The notes under the pieces: model-generated
Told to the model about the DNA's origin: nothing
The model's input: only the letters and a program-made list of their open reading frames with translations
Databases searched by the model: none
Part shown: piece after piece, positions 7,656 to 11,276 of the stretch
Position numbering within the stretch: the first letter of the stretch is position 1
Layout: each line of letters opens with the position of its first letter
Program-made: the position numbers and the translations under genes
NCBI GenBank assembly: GCA_035642095.1
Contig: DASQTB010000169.1
Span: forward strand, 1 to 11,276
Direction of reading: 5' to 3'
DNA length: 11,276 bases
Source of the DNA: DASQTB01 sp035642095
GTDB lineage: Bacteria > Actinomycetota > UBA4738 > CALAEC01

Positions 7656-7900
7656 CAGCGGGCCCGCGGCGTCTTTGGAGCCGCTCACGCCTTCCCCATA
7701 CGCGAGCGTTATCTACTCGACGCCACGGACCCGCACGCATCGGTCCCGAGCAACTTCGGTATCCGGCCGAACATCCTTCCGGTCCGGGAGCCGGGCCGTC
7801 CGCCGGGCGAACCGGCGACCGATCCCCGCTCACCGGGGCCTTCGGGCGCCCCGCCGGTCCCTGCGGCCGCTCGGGACCGAGGCCGAACGGTACCAGGGCG
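7656..7900 (+). pseudogene. Possible gene remnant without a start codon
   Basis: One forward frame is open from just after the TGA at 7653-7655. It reads HAFPIRERYLLDATDPHA at 7686-7739 and continues with SVPSNFGIRPNILPV, with mostly G/C third bases as in the real genes nearby. It then becomes proline- and arginine-rich. No ATG, GTG or TTG opens this frame before the coding-like part. A different frame has ATG 7652 behind AGGTAGGAAG, so a small gene broken by a frameshift near 7665-7680 is one reading. I do not recognise the peptide, and a chance open frame in GC-rich DNA is at least as likely. Confidence 0.2.
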
Positions 7901-7924
7901 TCTCTCCGAAGTCAACGTCTCGGA

Positions 7925-7945
7925 ACGCGTTGTACCGCAACGCGT
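7925..7945. other. 8-bp perfect stem-loop between convergent genes
   Basis: ACGCGTTG (7925-7932) and CAACGCGT (7938-7945) are exact reverse complements around the five-base loop TACCG. Placed between two convergent operons, it could act as a weak bidirectional terminator or mRNA end. No T-run follows on either strand, so this role is uncertain. Confidence 0.5.
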
Positions 7946-8022
7946 CTGTTGCATCCATGCAGGTCACGCGAAGTCTGCTGCTTCGACGAAAATGGAGTGT
8001 GGCGTGAAGTTGTGCGACAAAT

Positions 8023-8739
8023 TCAGCGAGCGGCTTCGAGTGCGGCGACGATGGCCGGGGCGAGGACGATCGCCGGAAGCAGGTTGGCCACCCGGACCCG
8101 GCGAAGGTCGAGCAGCCGGAGCGCGATGCCCAGGATCAGGACGCCGCCCGTCGCCGACATGGCCGCGATCATCGCGTCGGAGAACCCCCCGGCCAGCGCG
8201 GAGGCGCCGAGCGTCAGCGTTCCCTGGTAGACCAGGATCACCAGGATGGAGAAGCCCACACCCCACCCCAGCGCCGACGCGAACGCCAGGGCGGCGAACC
8301 CGTCCAGCATCGCCTTGACGGCCAGAAGCTCGTACGTGCCCGTCAGGCCCTCCTGGATCGATCCGACGATGGTCAGCGGGCCGACGCAGAAGACCAGTGA
8401 CGCCACGACGAAGCCCTCTGTGAACCGGGCCTGCCCCCGACCGAAGCGCGCCCGGAGTCTCTCGCCGAGCCGGTCCAGCCATCGGTCGATCCCGGCCAGC
8501 TCCCCGATGACCCCGCCGACCAGGACACTGGCCATCACCACTAGGACCGCACCCCTGGTGGCGTCGGTGAGGGGCGGGCGGAAGGCGGCTAGGCCCTGAG
8601 ACACGCCGACCAGGATGGTGACCAACCCGAGGGCGTGGAGCACGGTCTCCCGCACCCGCTCGGGGAGGCGCCCGCCCAGGAGTGTTCCGAGAACGGTGCC
8701 GGCCAAGACGGTGCCGACGTTGATCAGGGTCCCGGTCAC
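8023..8739 (-). CDS. DUF554 family membrane protein
   Basis: The 238-residue product belongs to the DUF554 family (YqgA/YdfK-like) of integral membrane proteins with no established function. Family hallmarks are visible: GTLINVGTVLAGTVLGTLLGGRLPER at the N-terminus, VGVSQGL (44-50), FCVGPLTIVGSIQEGL (117-132), KAMLDGFAALAFASALGWGVGFS (142-164) and a late glycine-rich segment ATGGVLILGIALRLL (196-210). About seven membrane segments are expected. The length is normal. The start is GTG at 8739-8737, 13 bp after the FTR1 stop on the same strand, so the two are probably co-transcribed. No strong ribosome site is seen. The association with an iron permease and a metal-type regulator hints at a role in metal or ion homeostasis, but this is inference only. 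Confidence 0.9.
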   Translation of the reverse strand: MTGTLINVGTVLAGTVLGTLLGGRLPERVRETVLHALGLVTILVGVSQGLAAFRPPLTDATRGAVLVVMASVLVGGVIGELAGIDRWLDRLGERLRARFGRGQARFTEGFVVASLVFCVGPLTIVGSIQEGLTGTYELLAVKAMLDGFAALAFASALGWGVGFSILVILVYQGTLTLGASALAGGFSDAMIAAMSATGGVLILGIALRLLDLRRVRVANLLPAIVLAPAIVAALEAAR

Positions 8740-8752
8740 ATCGGCCGGGATG

Positions 8753-9622
8753 CTACGCGGACCCGCGCACCCCCGCCGGGCCGTCCGCCGCGCCCTCGGC
8801 CGCCGGCCGTCGAGCCGGCGACGGGGCAGGCCGGAAGAACAGGAAGCCGGTGACGACCAGGTAGAGGAGCCACAGTCCGAACTCCAGCCACGTCGGCGTT
8901 CCCCCGAGGCCCACCACGACCCGGTTGATGGCGCTCATGACCACGGCTCCGACCGGAGCCTCCGACAGGAGGACGCCGCCGCCCAGGAACCGGAACGCGC
9001 CCACCTCGAGGAGCTCGTGGGTCCCGTAGACCAGGAGGCTGGCCGCCACCACCAGGATCAGCGCTCCGGTGACCCGGAAGAAGGTCCGAAGGTTCAGCCG
9101 GATCCCACCCTTGTACAGGGCGACGCCCAGGCCAGAGGCCAGGGCCAGGCCCAGGACCGCGCCCAGGATCGTGAGCGCGGCCGGGGTCTCGGCGGTGGCC
9201 TTGAACGCGCTGAACAGGAACAGGGCCGTCTCCAGCCCCTCCCGTCCGACCACCAGGAACGCCAGGGTTCCCAACGCCAGGGTGGACCGGGAGGCCACCG
9301 CGACATCGACCCGCTCGTGGAGGTCACCCTTGATCTTGATGGCGTTGCGGCGCATCCAGAAGATCATCCACGTGAGCACGCCCACGGCCAGATAGCTGAC
9401 CACGCCCTCGAACGCCTCGCTGGCGGTGTGGGAAAGCTCGCCGGCCACCAGGAAGATGACCGCCCCGGCCACCACGCTGCCCCCGAGGGCCGCCGCCGTC
9501 CCCGCCCACACGGTGCGATGGCGGTCCCGGCGCCCGATGGCGTTGAGATAGGCGAGGATGATGGAGATGAGGAGGGCCGCCTCGATGCCCTCCCGCAGGG
9601 TGATCAGGAACGCCGCGCCCAT
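8753..9622 (-). CDS. FTR1-family high-affinity iron permease (EfeU-like)
   Basis: This membrane permease of the oxidase-dependent iron transporter family should import ferric or ferrous iron. The 289-residue product has about seven membrane segments and both diagnostic REXXE iron-binding motifs, REGIE (10-14) and REGLE (127-131). The context FLITLREGIEAALLI and FLVVGREGLETALFLFSAFKA is typical. It ends in a soluble Pro/Ala/Arg tail (264-289). The start is ATG at 9622-9620, with a strong GGGGAGG ribosome site six bases upstream. EfeO and EfeB partners are not in the window. It is preceded by a palindrome and promoter, and then by a DtxR-like regulator. DUF554 follows 13 bp downstream. Iron-dependent control is likely from this context. 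The symbol efeU is not assigned because the Efe partners are missing. Confidence 0.93.
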   Translation of the reverse strand: MGAAFLITLREGIEAALLISIILAYLNAIGRRDRHRTVWAGTAAALGGSVVAGAVIFLVAGELSHTASEAFEGVVSYLAVGVLTWMIFWMRRNAIKIKGDLHERVDVAVASRSTLALGTLAFLVVGREGLETALFLFSAFKATAETPAALTILGAVLGLALASGLGVALYKGGIRLNLRTFFRVTGALILVVAASLLVYGTHELLEVGAFRFLGGGVLLSEAPVGAVVMSAINRVVVGLGGTPTWLEFGLWLLYLVVTGFLFFRPAPSPARRPAAEGAADGPAGVRGSA

Positions 9623-9639
9623 CGGTTTCCTCCCCGGTT

Positions 9640-9655
9640 GTTAGGGCGACCTAAC
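9640..9655. promoter_or_regulatory. Palindromic operator candidate for the DtxR-like regulator
   Basis: GTTAGG (9640-9645), four bases GCGA, then CCTAAC (9650-9655) form a perfect inverted repeat 17 bp upstream of the FTR1 start codon. TTAGG/CCTAA half-sites occur in DtxR/IdeR iron boxes, but the spacing here is shorter than in the 19-bp IdeR consensus. It lies just downstream of the predicted FTR1 promoter, where bound repressor would block initiation or elongation. Binding by the neighbouring regulator is inferred from position. Confidence 0.65.
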
Positions 9656-9676
9656 TGCATCCATCAAGGATGGCTA

Positions 9677-9706
9677 ATACTACCGAGGAAATCGGATTCT
9701 CGTCAA
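9677..9706 (-). promoter_or_regulatory. Predicted promoter for FTR1-DUF554
   Basis: On the minus strand TTGACG (9706-9701), an 18-bp spacer and TAGTAT (9682-9677) form a good housekeeping-type promoter, with five of six and four of six consensus matches. The -35 hexamer overlaps the stop codon of the regulator gene. Transcription would begin near 9670, upstream of the GTTAGG palindrome, giving FTR1 a promoter separate from that of the regulator. Confidence 0.6.
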
Positions 9707-10359
9707 CCGGGGCGGACCCACAGGTTGTCGGCGAGGTGGGCGCCGAGCCCGACCTTCTCCCCGCCGACCTCCAAGGTCATGGTCCCGTCGGGGGCCATCG
9801 ACAGCACGGTGATGTCGGCCCCCGGCATCAGCCCGGATCGCTCGAAGAACCGCATCACGTCGAGGTCCAGCTCCAGGTCCTCCGTCAGCCGCTCCAGCCG
9901 GACCCGTCCTCCGGGCTCCACCCGATCGAGCGGCCTCAGGTCCGACTGGTCGACGGGGTGGGCCGTTCCGGGGATCGGGTTGCCGTGGACGCACGTGGGC
10001 GGGTCGCCGAGGATGTCCACCAGCCGTTCCTCGACCCGGTCGGAGATCACCCGGCCCCACTCGGTGGCCTCCTCGTGGGCCAGGTGCCAGGGGAGGCCGA
10101 CCACCTCGACCAGGAATCGCTCGGCCAGGCGATGCCGCCTGACCAGGGCCCGAGCCAGCCGCTCGCCCCCCCCGGTGAACCGGATCCGGCGGTCGTCACC
10201 GGTCTTCACCAGATCCCGCTGGCCCAGCCGCTTCACGGCCTCCGAGACCGAAGCGGGGGACACATCCAGCCACTCTGCCAGCCGGGCCTGCTGGGTGGGG
10301 ATGCCCTCCTCGTCCATCTCGTAGAGGGCCTCCAGGTACTCGTGGAGGGCCGTGGCCAC
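9703..10359 (-). CDS. DtxR/MntR-family transcriptional regulator with altered metal site
   Basis: The 218-residue product has the three-part layout of iron/manganese regulators. A winged helix-turn-helix (about 1-65) has a recognition helix in SPASVSEAVKRLGQRDLV. The dimer/metal domain (about 66-140) has HRLAERFL and the hallmark GDPPTCVHGNPIPG. A C-terminal SH3/FeoA-like domain (about 145-218) follows. Relative to DtxR numbering (offset three), the ancillary-site residues H79, E83 and H98 are kept as H76, E80 and H95. The primary-site C102, E105 and H106 are replaced by T99, G102 and R103, and M10 by E7. The start is GTG 10359-10357. An in-frame TAG lies 9-12 bases upstream and there is no ribosome site, so the mRNA is probably leaderless. 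It likely controls FTR1 next door. Confidence 0.9.
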   Translation of the reverse strand: MATALHEYLEALYEMDEEGIPTQQARLAEWLDVSPASVSEAVKRLGQRDLVKTGDDRRIRFTGGGERLARALVRRHRLAERFLVEVVGLPWHLAHEEATEWGRVISDRVEERLVDILGDPPTCVHGNPIPGTAHPVDQSDLRPLDRVEPGGRVRLERLTEDLELDLDVMRFFERSGLMPGADITVLSMAPDGTMTLEVGGEKVGLGAHLADNLWVRPG

Positions 10360-10365
10360 GAGCAG

Positions 10366-10375
10366 AGTCTACAAT
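10366..10375. promoter_or_regulatory. Overlapping divergent -10 elements for the regulator and polA
   Basis: TACAAT (10370-10375, plus strand) precedes the polA GTG by 11 bases. TAGACT (minus strand, 10371-10366) precedes the regulator GTG by 6 bases. The two hexamers share bases 10370-10371 inside a 27-bp gap between start codons. Neither gene has a Shine-Dalgarno sequence. The spacing fits leaderless or nearly leaderless transcripts, common in Actinomycetota. No convincing -35 element was found for either direction. Confidence 0.5.
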
Positions 10376-10386
10376 CGGGTCCGCGC

Positions 10387-11276
10387 GTGGCGACCAAGCG
10401 CCTCTTCCTCCTCGACGGCCACAGCCTGTCCTACCGGGCCTTTTTCGCCCTTCCCACCGACCTGGCCACGTCCGCCGGACAGGTGACCAACGCGGTGTAC
10501 GGCTTCACGTCGATGCTCATCAAGCTTCTGGCGGAGGAGAAGCCCGACCGGATCGCGGTGGCCTTCGACAAGGGGCCGCCGGTCGAACGACTCCAGATGT
10601 ACGCGGAATACAAGGCCGGCCGGGCGGAGACTCCGGACGAGTTCCGGGAGCAGCTCGGCCTGATCCGCGAGGTGCTGGAGACGCTCGCGGTTCCGATCGT
10701 CGAGATCGAAGGGCACGAAGCCGACGACGCCATCGCCACGCTGGCCGTTCGGGCCTGCGAGGAGGGGATGGAGGCGGTGATCGTCACCGCCGACCGCGAT
10801 TTCTTCCAGCTGGTTCGTCCCGGGATCCGGGTGATGTTCAACCGGAAGGGGATCTCCGACATCGTCGACTACGACGAGTCCGCTGTGGAGGCCCGGTTCG
10901 GGCTTCCCCCGGAGAAGTACCTCGACTACGTGGCCCTGAAGGGCGATCCCTCGGACAACATCCCGGGCGTCCCCGGGGTGGGCGAGAAGACGGCCAGCCG
11001 ACTGGTCCAGGAGCACGGCAGCGTGGAGGCCGTCCTGGCGGGGGTGGAGGCACTGACTCCCAAGCTCCGGAGGGCCATCTCGGCCGCCGGGGATCAGCTG
11101 GTCCTGAACAAGGAGCTGGCCCGCCTTCGGACCGACATCGACGTGCCCATCGACCCCGATCGGTGCGTGCTCGGCGATCGGGACGACGACGCGGTTCGCC
11201 GCCTGTTCAACGCCCTGGAGTTCCGGACCCTACTGGAGCGGCTCGAGGAGGCCGGGGTGGCCCGGGCCGCGGCGGC
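10387..11276 (+). CDS. polA: DNA polymerase I, N-terminal part (5'-nuclease domain), cut by window end
   Basis: The visible 296 codons encode the 5'-3' exonuclease (flap nuclease) domain of DNA polymerase I, which removes RNA primers and damaged strands. Motifs appear in order: LFLLDGHSLSYRAFFALP (D10), VTNAVYGF (33-40), VAFDKGPP (D61), EYKAGRAETPDEF (74-86), EGHEADDAIATLA (E111, D113, D114), VTADRDFFQLV (D136, D138) and LKGDPSDNIPGVPGVGEKTASRLV (184-207), which includes the helix-hairpin-helix. All acidic metal ligands seen in the family are present. GTG 10387 is chosen because it places the LLDG motif at the normal distance from the N-terminus. An in-frame GTG at 10342 lies inside the regulator gene and is less likely. 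The polymerase domain continues beyond the window. Confidence 0.95.
   Translation, partial: MATKRLFLLDGHSLSYRAFFALPTDLATSAGQVTNAVYGFTSMLIKLLAEEKPDRIAVAFDKGPPVERLQMYAEYKAGRAETPDEFREQLGLIREVLETLAVPIVEIEGHEADDAIATLAVRACEEGMEAVIVTADRDFFQLVRPGIRVMFNRKGISDIVDYDESAVEARFGLPPEKYLDYVALKGDPSDNIPGVPGVGEKTASRLVQEHGSVEAVLAGVEALTPKLRRAISAAGDQLVLNKELARLRTDIDVPIDPDRCVLGDRDDDAVRRLFNALEFRTLLERLEEAGVARAAA

Larger units (their letters stand above)
7631..8022. other. Gene-poor region between convergent genes
   Basis: These 392 bp separate the cupredoxin gene from the DUF554 gene, which converge on it. It is the longest stretch without a confident gene. It contains a GCGGGCCCGC palindrome (7658-7667), a start-less frame with coding-like composition (about 7656-7900) and an 8-bp stem-loop (7925-7945). 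Base composition becomes less GC-biased after about 7965. I saw no tRNA, no obvious T-tailed terminator and no well-supported intact gene. Confidence 0.7.

Noticed and set aside
7675..8007. Possible 110-residue protein from TTG 7675 in the convergent gap
   Set aside because: The translation is Arg/Ser-rich with unbiased third positions and no ribosome site. The competing frame starting near 7656 looks more coding-like but lacks a start.
8615..10324. Very long plus-strand open frame (569 codons) antisense to FTR1 and the regulator
   Set aside because: The translation is rich in Arg, Pro, Gln and Glu without recognisable motifs. The opposite strand encodes clear FTR1 and DtxR-family proteins, and such shadows are common in GC-rich DNA.
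1..11276. CRISPR array, tRNA/rRNA genes, insertion sequences or attachment sites
   Set aside because: No regularly spaced repeats, cloverleaf sequences, transposase motifs or long terminal repeats were seen on either strand.

Overview
The window is GC-rich, with strong G/C bias at third codon positions, many GTG starts, very tight gene packing and leaderless-looking promoters. The cupredoxin, DUF554, FTR1, DtxR-like and PolA protein styles fit a high-GC bacterium, most likely an Actinomycetota lineage, but no ribosomal RNA or other decisive marker is present. Nearly the whole window is coding. No mobile element, CRISPR array, tRNA or rRNA was seen.

Layout. (1) 2-4199, plus strand: the membrane and ATPase parts of a branched-chain amino acid (Liv/HAAT) ABC importer, livH-livM-livG-livF. 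The genes abut or overlap. The matching periplasmic binding protein is not in the window and may lie upstream. (2) 4221-7630, plus strand: a second, polar amino acid-type ABC importer with its own predicted promoter. It holds a lipoprotein binding protein with a poly-glycine linker, a permease with an unusual membrane N-terminal extension, and an ATPase. A small cupredoxin lipoprotein follows, coupled to the ATPase by a GTGA overlap. A perfect 12-bp stem-loop separates the binding-protein gene from the permease gene. (3) 7631-8022: the only long gene-poor stretch, lying between convergent genes. It holds an 8-bp stem-loop and a coding-like reading frame without a start codon. (4) 10359-8023, minus strand: a DtxR/MntR-family regulator, an FTR1-type iron permease and a DUF554 membrane protein. 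A perfect GTTAGG-N4-CCTAAC inverted repeat and a good promoter lie in front of FTR1. (5) 10387 to the window end, plus strand: the 5' part of polA (DNA polymerase I, 5'-nuclease domain), divergent from the regulator with only 27 bp between start codons.

How it works together. Two amino acid uptake systems sit back to back. A separate metal-responsive unit follows, in which the regulator probably controls FTR1 and the co-transcribed DUF554 gene through the palindrome. The most notable points are: the regulator appears to have lost three of the four canonical primary metal ligands of DtxR; the cupredoxin is tied to an amino acid transporter operon; DUF554 is linked to iron uptake; and the regulator and polA share overlapping divergent -10 elements with leaderless-like starts. 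I see no clearly new multi-gene system. The window is mostly recognisable transport and housekeeping genes with some unusual details.
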